A stretch of DNA of 37,604 bases, taken from positions 1-37,604 of the forward strand of contig JAYWEL010000188.1 in NCBI GenBank assembly GCA_043779285.1. The letters are read 5' to 3'. Every line of letters starts with the position of its first letter. Within the stretch, counting starts at the first letter, position 1. The stretch is from MGR-bin208 sp043779285 (GTDB lineage Bacteria > Bacteroidota > Bacteroidia > Chitinophagales > Chitinophagaceae). The notes beneath the pieces were generated by a model that had not been told where the DNA came from, searched no databases, and saw only the letters and a list, made by a program, of their open reading frames with translations. The position numbers were made by a program, and so were the translations under genes. This document shows, one piece after another, positions 1-7,293 of this stretch.

Positions 1-1245
1 GCAATGCCTCTTGCATGGACTGGCAGCACTCCGGGTAAACAAATCATGAATGGAGAAGTAATACTGATGAGAGCAAAAGATACCATCGAATTAATGCAAT
101 ATGCAGGGAAATTAAAAGGCAAAATAGTAATGACCTGGTCGGATGATATTTTAAAACCTTCTTTCAGTGCAGATGGAAACAGGTATGAAGATAGCACATT
201 GGATAAAATGGCGAAAGCTGAAGTTCGGGCTGCAAACAGGCCACAGCAGGCAGTTGTTGATTCTGCACAACGAATAGCAATGATGGCAAGATTTGCCGTA
301 CAGCGTAAGATGAATGAATTCATGCTGAATGAAAAACCTGCATTGATTTTACGGATGAATGTCCGGGGAACTGACGGGACCTTGTTTGTAAGCAGTGGGG
401 GTTCTTATACAAAAGATGCTGCTGAAGCACCGGCAACTGTCATGTTATCAAGCGATGATTATTTACGGATGCAACGCTTGATAAGTGCCGGTATACCTGT
501 GAAACTGGAAACTGATGTGAAAACAAAATTTTTCACCGACGATATGAAAGGGTATAATGTAATTGCAGAAATTCCCGGTACAGATCCAAATCTGAAAGAT
601 GAAATTGTAATGCTTGGCGGACACCTTGATTCCTGGCATGCATCAACCGGTGCAACCGATGATGCGGCCGGTTGTGCAGTGATGATGGAGGCGGTAAGGA
701 TTTTAAAAACAATCGGCGTTCAACCTCGGCGAACAATCCGTATTGCCTTATGGAATGGCGAAGAGCAGGGACTTTTCGGATCAAGGAATTATGTAAAGAA
801 TCATTTTGCGGACCCTGCTGATATGGTTCTTAAACCAGAACATGCAAAGGTTTCTGCATATTATAACCTGGATAACGGTACAGGAAAAATCAGGGGAATT
901 TATTTACAGAATAATAAAGATGCCGGACCGGTTTTTGAAAAATGGTTCGAATCGTTTCATGACCTTGGTGCAAAAACAGTTACTATCAATAATACCGGCG
1001 GAACCGATCATCAGTCTTTTGATGGAGTAGGTATTCCGGGATTTCAGTTTATTCAGGATGAAATAGAATACAATACCAGAACGCATCATACCAATATGGA
1101 TAGTTATGATCATTTAATTCCCGAAGATCTGAAACAGGCATCTGTTATCATTGCAAATTTTGTTTACCAGTCTGCCATGCGGGATGCAAAAATACCAAGA
1201 AAGGAATTACCAAAACCTCGGGGAGCAAATACCAGGGGTTTCTGA
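1..1245 (+). CDS. M28 family zinc aminopeptidase, 5' end missing
   Basis: This is the C-terminal 414 codons of a co-catalytic zinc exopeptidase of the M28 family. The reading frame is open to the first base of the window, so the true start and any signal peptide lie upstream. Counting from the first in-window ATG at position 4, the zinc and catalytic residues are visible in family order: His207 in GGHLDSWH, Asp219 in GATDDAAG, the Glu pair 253-254 in NGEEQGLFGS, Asp290 in YNLDNGTG, and His336 in GGTDHQSFD. The part before about residue 190 would correspond to a PA-type insert, which is common in secreted M28 enzymes. M28 enzymes of this layout are usually exported and act on peptides, but export cannot be seen here. 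The gene converges on the minus-strand gene at 1280 across a hairpin terminator. Confidence 0.92.
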   Translation, partial: AMPLAWTGSTPGKQIMNGEVILMRAKDTIELMQYAGKLKGKIVMTWSDDILKPSFSADGNRYEDSTLDKMAKAEVRAANRPQQAVVDSAQRIAMMARFAVQRKMNEFMLNEKPALILRMNVRGTDGTLFVSSGGSYTKDAAEAPATVMLSSDDYLRMQRLISAGIPVKLETDVKTKFFTDDMKGYNVIAEIPGTDPNLKDEIVMLGGHLDSWHASTGATDDAAGCAVMMEAVRILKTIGVQPRRTIRIALWNGEEQGLFGSRNYVKNHFADPADMVLKPEHAKVSAYYNLDNGTGKIRGIYLQNNKDAGPVFEKWFESFHDLGAKTVTINNTGGTDHQSFDGVGIPGFQFIQDEIEYNTRTHHTNMDSYDHLIPEDLKQASVIIANFVYQSAMRDAKIPRKELPKPRGANTRGF

Positions 1246-1250
1246 TCATT

Positions 1251-1282
1251 AAAAAAGAGGAGTTTAGCTCCTCTTTTTTTTA
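1251..1282. terminator. Bidirectional intrinsic terminator
   Basis: GAGGAG at 1257-1262 pairs with CTCCTC at 1268-1273 around a 5-base loop. The stem is flanked by A6 on the left and a run of T on the right, so the A and T tracts also pair and each strand carries a U-tract. It sits between two convergent genes and overlaps the last codons of the minus-strand gene. Confidence 0.85.
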
Positions 1283-2110
1283 GTCTTTTTTATTATTCGG
1301 ATCTTCATAAACAAACCGGATCATTGCATTTTTTTTATCATCTGCACTAAGGAAAAGCTTATATCGTTTACTGCCGGCAGTTATAATCATTAATGCAGTA
1401 TTGGGAGGTATTTCACCCAAGTTTTCGCCAACCATAACAACTTCCCTTTGTAAATGTGTTGCATCAATTTTTACATGAACCGTCAATGGTTTTGTAGTTA
1501 ACATATTATTCGAAATGACGGGTTGTTTATCTACAAATAGAGAGATAATGTCGCCATCAACAAATCCATTATCATAAAAATCGAGTTGAATCAATCCTGA
1601 ATCAACTTTTATTTCCCTGACCAGTTCATTTATTTTAGGTTCTACTTTTTTCCAAAGATTCAGGAAAGTCGATTCTTTAATCCGGCTCAAACTGATACGG
1701 CCGGGTGGACATTCTCCTTTATTGTTCATCATCACCCCACCCATTTTACCGTCTAATAATTCAATTTTTTCTGTGATGCTGAAATCAAGTTCATATTTTT
1801 TTATACAGGGGATGCAATCTGGAGGTACCTGGTAGGTGATCACTTTATATTCACGAATAGTCAATAATTTTTTTGCAATGTCGTAGGTTCCTTCAAATTC
1901 TTCTTTTACATAATTTGTTGCATCCGAGTAATGATAAGAAGTACCGACAGCTCTTGAACCCGTTAGTTTGATATGCAATTCAAGGTTGTAAACTGGAAAA
2001 CAACCTCCGGGCCCTAAAGTGAGTGAACCTTTCCAAAGGCCTTCAGGGGTTTGTGCATGAACAGACACACAAACTATGAGCATTAAAATAGATATTAAGA
2101 ATCTGTGCAT
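1280..2110 (-). CDS. Secreted protein of unknown function, paralogue of its upstream neighbour
   Basis: A 276-residue protein with a signal peptide (about residues 1-20, ending VHAQ). I do not recognise a named family. Two parts can be seen. The N-terminal part starts with GLWKG, is predicted to be beta-rich, and has a Cys pair near 99-102. The C-terminal part begins at about residue 172 with the motif DNGFVDGDIISLF (180-192) and continues through VMVGENLGEIPPNTALMI. The same architecture and motifs occur in the protein encoded just upstream at 2172-3269, so the two are tandem paralogues, probably one transcript with a 61-base gap. The Asp/Asn/Gly-rich loop resembles calcium-binding loops, but metal binding is only a guess. 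Location is probably periplasmic or extracellular. Confidence 0.8.
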   Translation of the reverse strand: MHRFLISILMLIVCVSVHAQTPEGLWKGSLTLGPGGCFPVYNLELHIKLTGSRAVGTSYHYSDATNYVKEEFEGTYDIAKKLLTIREYKVITYQVPPDCIPCIKKYELDFSITEKIELLDGKMGGVMMNNKGECPPGRISLSRIKESTFLNLWKKVEPKINELVREIKVDSGLIQLDFYDNGFVDGDIISLFVDKQPVISNNMLTTKPLTVHVKIDATHLQREVVMVGENLGEIPPNTALMIITAGSKRYKLFLSADDKKNAMIRFVYEDPNNKKD

Positions 2111-2171
2111 TAAGATGGAAAGATAAAATTATAAGGATTTTATGGTGAAATTATTTTTGGAGGAGCTTGGG

Positions 2172-3269
2172 CTATTTAGGTTTCCGGTAAATAAACCGGA
2201 CTACGGCATTTTTCTGTTCTGTTGATGTAATGCGTACTTCATATATTTTGTCACCGGCATTCACTATCATGAGTGAAGTATTCGGAGGTATTTTACCCAG
2301 ATTCTCTGCAACCATAACCAGTTCTCTATCAACATTATAATTCAAATCCATTTTAAGTTTTATTATTAATGGGGAAGCTGTGAGCATTTTTTTGTTTAAT
2401 ACATTCTTATTATCCAGGTAAACAGAAATGCTATCCCCATCAATTTCACCATTATCGTAAAGTTTAACCGTTATATCTTCTGTATCAACATAAATAGTTC
2501 TTGTTACCGGGTTCTCCCTGGTTTTGATAACGTCCGGAATTTTTTCAATAACTTTTTCTTTCAAAACAGGAATTTCCGGATCTGCCTGTTTAGTAGAAGG
2601 AACGGAAGTAATGACTTCCTCTTTTTTTGATTCTAAAGGAATTGGTTTAGTTGTATTATTCTCTTTAATTGAATTGTTGCTGGCTGGTTTTCTGTCTGCA
2701 ATATTTGGTGTAGTTTTGGGTTTGTCAGATTCCAAATTCTGTGGTAATTTTTTTGTCAGATCCCTATTCCTCAAAAAAGGTTCCAGATAAAAATCAGAGC
2801 TGCTTACCCTACGGAGGTAAATCGTTCCACCTCCGCAATTTCCTCCTTTAATTATGCCCGATGCGGTATCTGTTTTTTCATATTTACTGGTAAAGAAACC
2901 TTCCAAAAATTCTTCTTTTCCAGATTGGATATATTGGAAATTGCATTTCATAATACATGCAACTGAACCGCCAGACATTCTAATTTCAATTGTTTTTATT
3001 TCCTGAATTAAAACATTATTTGCTGCCGTTTTGAACATGCCCGTTAATTGAGCCTTACCATAAAAAATAGAACTTAGATAAGAATAAGAGACACCAGAGA
3101 TTGTATTTGATTTATTTTGATCTAACTGTAATTCAAATTTGTATTGTTCTCTTGAATCGGTAACAAAATATCCTCGCCAGATTCCAGTCAGGTCTTGTGA
3201 AAATACAGACACAACAAAACCTGTATGAAAGAGCATAAAAACAAGAATATATAGGTAAAGTCTTTTCAT
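2172..3269 (-). CDS. Secreted two-domain protein of unknown function with a charged linker
   Basis: A 365-residue protein with a signal peptide (about residues 1-25, ending VFSQ). The N-terminal domain (about 26-160) starts with TGIWRGYF and contains the CIMKC cysteine pair (105-109). Residues 165-260 are rich in Lys, Pro, Thr and Asn and look like a flexible linker. The C-terminal domain (about 262-362) carries YDNGEIDGDSISVYLDN (271-287) and AENLGKIPPNTSLMIVNAGD, closely matching the paralogue downstream. The linker is the main difference in length between the pair. The gene is probably first in a two-gene minus-strand unit and is divergent from thrS. The function is unknown. Similar C-terminal modules recur, as I recall, in uncharacterised secreted Bacteroidota proteins. 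Confidence 0.8.
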   Translation of the reverse strand: MKRLYLYILVFMLFHTGFVVSVFSQDLTGIWRGYFVTDSREQYKFELQLDQNKSNTISGVSYSYLSSIFYGKAQLTGMFKTAANNVLIQEIKTIEIRMSGGSVACIMKCNFQYIQSGKEEFLEGFFTSKYEKTDTASGIIKGGNCGGGTIYLRRVSSSDFYLEPFLRNRDLTKKLPQNLESDKPKTTPNIADRKPASNNSIKENNTTKPIPLESKKEEVITSVPSTKQADPEIPVLKEKVIEKIPDVIKTRENPVTRTIYVDTEDITVKLYDNGEIDGDSISVYLDNKNVLNKKMLTASPLIIKLKMDLNYNVDRELVMVAENLGKIPPNTSLMIVNAGDKIYEVRITSTEQKNAVVRFIYRKPK

Positions 3270-3329
3270 CAGGCTGTGAAATTAATAAATTACTTCACAT
3301 TGCCCCTTCATACTGTGGGAAAAGGTTGT

Positions 3330-3337
3330 TAATTTTG
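3330..3337 (+). promoter_or_regulatory. Candidate -7 box for thrS
   Basis: TAATTTTG matches the Bacteroidota -7 consensus TAnnTTTG and lies 26 bases before the thrS start codon. No TTG is found at the usual 19-20 base spacing upstream, so the -33 element is weak or absent. Confidence 0.45.
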
Positions 3338-3363
3338 CCAACCTTAATATAGCGTATAAGCTT

Positions 3364-5301
3364 ATGATAAATATTACATTTCCGGATGGAGCAAGCAGAC
3401 AATATGAAAATGGAATTTCAGCCATGGATATTGCAAAGTCAATCTCTGAAGGATTAGCCAGAAGAATTTTAGTTGCAGAAATTAATAGAGAAGTTTGGGA
3501 TGCATCCCGGCCTATTAACGAAGATGCCGGATTGAAATTAATTAGTTGGGATGATCAATCGGGAAAAAACACTTTTTGGCACTCGTCCGCTCACTTGATG
3601 GCAGAGGCAGTTGAAAGTATGTATCCTGCTGTGAAATTTTGGGTAGGCCCTCCTGTGGAAAATGGATTTTATTATGATATGGATTTGGGGGATCATAAAA
3701 TTACGGATGAAGATTTGGTGAAGATTGAAAAGAAAATGGTTGAACTGGCCAAGCAGAATAATGTGTTTGTGCGGAAAGAAATTTCAAAAGCAGACGCAGT
3801 ACAATACTTTACAGAAAAAGATGATGAATATAAATTGGATTTGCTTAACGGATTAGCAGATGGAGAAATTACATTGTATTCTCAAGGCGGATTTACAGAC
3901 TTGTGCCGTGGGCCTCATATTCCGAATACAGGAGCTATAAAAGCTATCAAACTAATGAACATAGCCGGAGCATATTGGAAAGGCGATGAAAAAAACAAAC
4001 AACTTACCCGGCTTTATGGTGTAACCTTTCCTTCACAAAAAGAGTTGGATGCGCATCTGTTGATGTTGGAAGAAGCAAAGAAAAGAGATCATCGTAAACT
4101 TGGGAAAGAATTAAGCATATTTACATTTGATGATGAAGTTGGTCCTGGCCTTGTATTATGGATGCCAAACGGAACAGTTATCATAGAAGAACTGGAAAAC
4201 CTTGCGAAGGAAACCGAGAACGCAGCTGGCTATAAGCGGGTTGTTACACCGCATATTGCAAAGGAAAGTTTATATCAAACCAGCGGTCATTTGCCATATT
4301 ATGAGGATAGTATGTTTCCACCCATGGAACTGGATGGGGTGAAATATTATTTGAAAGCGATGAACTGTCCACATCACCACAAAATATTTGGAGCCGAGCC
4401 GAAGAGCTATAAAGATTTGCCTTTGCGTTTGGCAGAATATGGAACTTGCTATCGTTACGAGCAAAGTGGTGAATTATTTGGTTTAATGCGGGTTCGTTGT
4501 TTACATATGAATGATGCACATATTTATTGTACGAATGAGCAATTTGCTCAGGAGTTCAAAGCAGTGAATGACATGTACATCAAGTATTTCAACATTTTTG
4601 GAATCGATAAATATGTGATGCGTTTGTCGCTACATGATCCGGCAAAACTTGGACAGAAATATGTAGATGAACCCGAATTGTGGATTGAAACAGAAGAGAT
4701 GGTAAGAAAGGTTTTGATTGACTCGGGCATTCCATATGTAGAAGTTCAGGATGAAGCGGCATTCTACGGGCCAAAAATTGATGTACAGATTTGGAGTACG
4801 ATTGGACGTGAATTCACATTAGCTACCAATCAGGTTGATTTTGCACAAGGTCGTCGATTTAAACTGGAATTTACAAATCAGGATAATCAAGCTGAGACTC
4901 CATTAATTATTCATAGAGCACCATTAGGAACACACGAACGGTTTATTGGTTTCTTACTTGAACATTATGCCGGAAAGTTCCCATTGTGGCTTGCTCCATT
5001 GCAGGTTAAAATTCTACCAATCAGCGAAAAATTTAATGACTTTGCAATTTCTGTTTTAGATAAACTGAAAAAAGCGGATATTCGCACTGAAATTGATGAT
5101 CGAAGTGAGAAGATTGGAAAGAAGATCCGGGATACAGAGATCATGAAAGTTCCTTATATGCTGGTTATTGGTGAGAAAGAAGTAACAGAAGGAAAAGTTT
5201 CTATTCGTCGTCAAGGAAAAGGAGATCAGGGATCGATGGATGTGGAAGAATTTGTACATATGATTTCAGAAGAGAAAAAATCAAGAAGAGGTATCGAATA
5301 A
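3364..5301 (+). CDS. thrS: Threonine--tRNA ligase
   Basis: Charges tRNA-Thr with threonine in the cytoplasm. At 645 residues it is full length. It has an N-terminal TGS domain (about 1-62), an editing domain with His73 and His77 (HSSAHLM) and Cys181/His185 (CRGPHIP), a class II catalytic core, and a C-terminal anticodon-binding domain (about 540-635). The catalytic zinc ligands are visible as Cys335 (AMNCPHHHK), His386 (HMNDAHIYC) and the His in IIHRAPLGTHERF near residue 514. The intact editing residues suggest it can clear seryl-tRNA-Thr. The ATG at 3364 gives a TGS domain of normal length. No terminator separates it from infC 51 bases downstream, so thrS-infC are probably cotranscribed, as in many bacteria. 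Confidence 0.98.
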   Translation: MINITFPDGASRQYENGISAMDIAKSISEGLARRILVAEINREVWDASRPINEDAGLKLISWDDQSGKNTFWHSSAHLMAEAVESMYPAVKFWVGPPVENGFYYDMDLGDHKITDEDLVKIEKKMVELAKQNNVFVRKEISKADAVQYFTEKDDEYKLDLLNGLADGEITLYSQGGFTDLCRGPHIPNTGAIKAIKLMNIAGAYWKGDEKNKQLTRLYGVTFPSQKELDAHLLMLEEAKKRDHRKLGKELSIFTFDDEVGPGLVLWMPNGTVIIEELENLAKETENAAGYKRVVTPHIAKESLYQTSGHLPYYEDSMFPPMELDGVKYYLKAMNCPHHHKIFGAEPKSYKDLPLRLAEYGTCYRYEQSGELFGLMRVRCLHMNDAHIYCTNEQFAQEFKAVNDMYIKYFNIFGIDKYVMRLSLHDPAKLGQKYVDEPELWIETEEMVRKVLIDSGIPYVEVQDEAAFYGPKIDVQIWSTIGREFTLATNQVDFAQGRRFKLEFTNQDNQAETPLIIHRAPLGTHERFIGFLLEHYAGKFPLWLAPLQVKILPISEKFNDFAISVLDKLKKADIRTEIDDRSEKIGKKIRDTEIMKVPYMLVIGEKEVTEGKVSIRRQGKGDQGSMDVEEFVHMISEEKKSRRGIE

Positions 5302-5352
5302 AATTTCGTATTTTAAAAAGCGTAAACCCAATTTAATAATAAAAAATAGTAA

Positions 5353-5922
5353 ATGGCATTATCCAGAAGCGGAAACAAAGGCTTAAGAGGTCGTTTCCCT
5401 CAAAAAAAAGGACCCGAACACAGAATTAATAACTTGATCAGGGTTCCAAAAGTTCGACTAGTTGGCGACAATGTAGAAGTTGGTATCTATTCCATTCAGG
5501 ATGCCTTAAGAATTGCAAATGAACAGGAATTAGACCTTGTTGAAATTTCCCCTCAAGTAGATCCGCCGGTTTGTAAAGTAATCGATTATAATAAATTCCT
5601 TTATGATAAGAAGAAGAAGGAAAAGGAAATGAAGGCCAAAGCCAAGGCTTCAGAGGTTAAGGAAATTCGTTTTACCCCAAATACGGATGATCATGACTTT
5701 AATTTTAAAGCTAACCATGCAGAGAGTTTTTTGAAAGATGGTAATAAAGTAAAAGCCTATGTTCAGTTTAAAGGAAGGGCTATCATGTTTAAAGACCGCG
5801 GTGAATTATTATTATTAAAATTCGCTGAACGATTGGCTGAGTTTGGAATTTTGGAAAGCATGCCTAAAATGGAAGGCCGTAGAATGCATGCCATGTTTGC
5901 ACCAAAAGGAAAGAAAAAATAA
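5353..5922 (+). CDS. infC: Translation initiation factor IF-3
   Basis: IF-3 binds the 30S subunit, checks start-codon pairing and keeps subunits apart. The 189-residue protein has the N-terminal domain with INNLIRVPKVRLVGDNVE and LVEISPQVDPPVCKVIDYNKF, a lysine-rich linker (about 77-95, KKKKEKEMKAKAKA), and the C-terminal domain ending in MEGRRMHAMFAPK. The start is the ATG at 5353, directly preceded by in-frame stops (TAG, TAA). It is not the rare AUU start used for autoregulation in enterobacteria. A basic N-terminal extension of about 20 residues precedes the conserved core. It follows thrS on the same strand and ends at a strong terminator, so here infC is not joined to rpmI-rplT. Confidence 0.97.
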   Translation: MALSRSGNKGLRGRFPQKKGPEHRINNLIRVPKVRLVGDNVEVGIYSIQDALRIANEQELDLVEISPQVDPPVCKVIDYNKFLYDKKKKEKEMKAKAKASEVKEIRFTPNTDDHDFNFKANHAESFLKDGNKVKAYVQFKGRAIMFKDRGELLLLKFAERLAEFGILESMPKMEGRRMHAMFAPKGKKK

Positions 5923-5943
5923 TTAATCAATTATAAATAATCC

Positions 5944-5973
5944 AAGACCCGGCAATTAACCGGGTCTTTTTTT
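5944..5973 (+). terminator. Intrinsic terminator after infC
   Basis: AAGACCCGG (5944-5952) pairs perfectly with CCGGGTCTT (5960-5968) around a 7-base loop and is followed by a T run to 5973. It ends only four bases before the ATG of the next gene. Confidence 0.9.
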
Positions 5974-5977
5974 GCTT

Positions 5978-6337
5978 ATGAATATAGAATCATTAAGAGA
6001 GTTTTGCTTATCACTTCCTGTTGTTTCTGAAGACATTAAATGGGATGATGACCTTTGTTTTTCAGTTGGGGGTAAAATGTTTTGTGTTGCCTGGATGGGG
6101 ATGCCAATGAAAGTTTCATTTAAAGTTAGAGAAGATGAATTCGAAGAACTTTCTCAATCGGATGGTTTTATTCCTGCACCCTATATGGCCAGGGTAAAAT
6201 GGGTTCAACTAATAAAAGTTGAATTGCTTGATGATAAGACATTTAGAGATTATATCATGCAGTCATATAAACTGGTAATAGCAAAATTGACAAAGAAAAT
6301 GCGCAAAGAATTAGGTTTAGATACAGTAACTGAATGA
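5978..6337 (+). CDS. MmcQ/YjbR family protein
   Basis: A 119-residue protein of the MmcQ/YjbR family (CyaY-like fold, often described as DNA-binding, role poorly defined). Features typical of the family are the N-terminal LREFCLSLPVVSEDIKWDDDLCFSVGGKM region, the central SFKVREDEFEEL strand-helix, and the APYMARVKWVQL segment before the C-terminal helix. The ATG at 5978 is chosen. An in-frame TTG two codons upstream lies inside the terminator T-tract and is unlikely. The gene splits the usual infC-rpmI-rplT cluster and begins immediately behind the infC terminator. Its expression must therefore come from read-through or from a promoter inside the end of infC. No good TAnnTTTG box was seen there. 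Confidence 0.88.
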   Translation: MNIESLREFCLSLPVVSEDIKWDDDLCFSVGGKMFCVAWMGMPMKVSFKVREDEFEELSQSDGFIPAPYMARVKWVQLIKVELLDDKTFRDYIMQSYKLVIAKLTKKMRKELGLDTVTE

Positions 6338-6353
6338 TTTCAAAGAAATTTTA

Positions 6354-6383
6354 TTGAATTTTAAAACATCCAACCTATCTTTG
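6354..6383 (+). promoter_or_regulatory. Promoter of rpmI-rplT (consensus Bacteroidota type)
   Basis: TTG at 6354-6356, exactly 19 bases, then TATCTTTG at 6376-6383. This is a full match to the Bacteroidota housekeeping promoter (TTG-N19-TAnnTTTG) and the best promoter in the window. Transcription should start near 6390. Confidence 0.85.
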
Positions 6384-6389
6384 CAGCCC

Positions 6390-6523
6390 TTTAAAAAGGA
6401 AAGTTCTTTCAACCTGCTTTTTATCTCTGTATAAAAACAGGAAAGAATAATTATCTGAAAAGGCCCACCAAGAGTCTCCCTGTGGAGAACGCCTTAAAGA
6501 TGTAATAATAAATTATAGGTAAA
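6390..6523 (+). promoter_or_regulatory. Structured 5' leader of rpmI-rplT, candidate ribosomal-protein autoregulatory element
   Basis: The roughly 134-base untranslated leader contains two well-formed structures. The first is a long hairpin at 6413-6441: CCTG pairs with CAGG and TTTTTAT with ATAAAAA, with a single bulged C. The second is at 6460-6495: outer AAGGC pairs with GCCTT, and inside it TCTCC (6475-6479) pairs with GGAGA (6484-6488) across a CTGT loop. Leaders of this operon bind L20 and repress translation in Bacillus and Escherichia. That this leader does the same is inferred from position and foldability. I did not recognise a known motif. Confidence 0.5.
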
Positions 6524-6721
6524 ATGCCTAAAGTAAAAACGAACTCCAGTGCTAAAAAAAGATTTAAAGTAACTGGAACCGGTAAAATCACTCACCAAAA
6601 GGCCTTCAAACGTCACATTCTAACTAAGAAATCTAAAAAGCGTAAGCGTAACATGCGTATTGATGGACAAATTTCTCAATCACATGTGGATTTTGTTAAA
6701 CGTCTATTAAGGCTTAAATAA
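6524..6721 (+). CDS. rpmI: Large ribosomal subunit protein bL35
   Basis: A 65-residue, very basic protein beginning MPKVKTNSSAKKRFKVTGTGK, the signature start of bL35, with the usual KAFKRHILTKKSKKRKRN core. It is a structural component of the 50S subunit. It is first in the rpmI-rplT pair, behind a consensus promoter and a folded leader, and is followed by rplT after 50 bases. Length and sequence are normal for the family. Confidence 0.98.
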   Translation: MPKVKTNSSAKKRFKVTGTGKITHQKAFKRHILTKKSKKRKRNMRIDGQISQSHVDFVKRLLRLK

Positions 6722-6771
6722 GTCTTGACCATTTAACCAAACACAATTTTTAAATTTTAAACTAATTAGAT

Positions 6772-7119
6772 ATGCCACGTTCAGTAAATGCAGTTGCTTC
6801 TAAGGCACGCAGAAAAAGAATAATCAAACAAGCCAAAGGATATTATGGTAAGCGTAAAAACGTTTATACCGTAGCCAAAAACGTAGTTGAAAAAGGGATG
6901 ACTTACATGTATGTAGGTCGTAAATTAAAGAAAAGAGAGTACCGTGCATTATGGATTGCCCGTATTAATGCGGCAGTTCGTGCAGAAGGTATGAACTATT
7001 CTCAATTCATTTTTAAGTTAAAAGAAAAAGGAATTACCCTTGATCGTAAGATGTTAGCAGACTTGGCGATGAACAATCCGGAAACATTTAAGAATTTGTT
7101 CGATCAGATAAAAGGATAA
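6772..7119 (+). CDS. rplT: Large ribosomal subunit protein bL20
   Basis: A 115-residue protein starting MPRSVNAVASKARRKRIIKQAKGYYG, the classic bL20 N-terminus. The long basic helix contains YGKRKNVYTVAKNVVEKG, and the globular C-terminal domain contains LWIARINAAVRAEGMNYSQF. bL20 is an early assembly protein of the 50S subunit binding 23S rRNA, and in other bacteria it represses its own operon by binding the mRNA leader. The gene ends the rpmI-rplT unit at a strong terminator. Confidence 0.98.
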   Translation: MPRSVNAVASKARRKRIIKQAKGYYGKRKNVYTVAKNVVEKGMTYMYVGRKLKKREYRALWIARINAAVRAEGMNYSQFIFKLKEKGITLDRKMLADLAMNNPETFKNLFDQIKG

Positions 7120-7137
7120 TATCATTGCAACGATATG

Positions 7138-7170
7138 AAAGCCGGATATGAAACTCATATCCGGCTTTTT
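7138..7170 (+). terminator. Intrinsic terminator after rplT
   Basis: GCCGGATATGA (7141-7151) pairs perfectly with TCATATCCGGC (7155-7165) around a 3-base loop, with A's before and T5 after. An 11-bp uninterrupted stem makes this a strong stop. Confidence 0.93.
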
Positions 7171-7244
7171 ATTTATATCAATTATTGGATAAATGGCTGC
7201 ATTGTTTTTTTCTGTTAGAATCGCATTTTTATGTAGCAAAAATT

Positions 7245-7252
7245 TACTTTTG
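7245..7252 (+). promoter_or_regulatory. Candidate -7 box for the arginine decarboxylase gene
   Basis: TACTTTTG fits TAnnTTTG and lies 41 bases before the start codon at 7294, just beyond the rplT terminator. No TTG stands at the expected -33 spacing. Confidence 0.4.
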
Positions 7253-7293
7253 TAATCTTTTAAAAATTTATACAAAGCCCCGAAGTTTAATTA

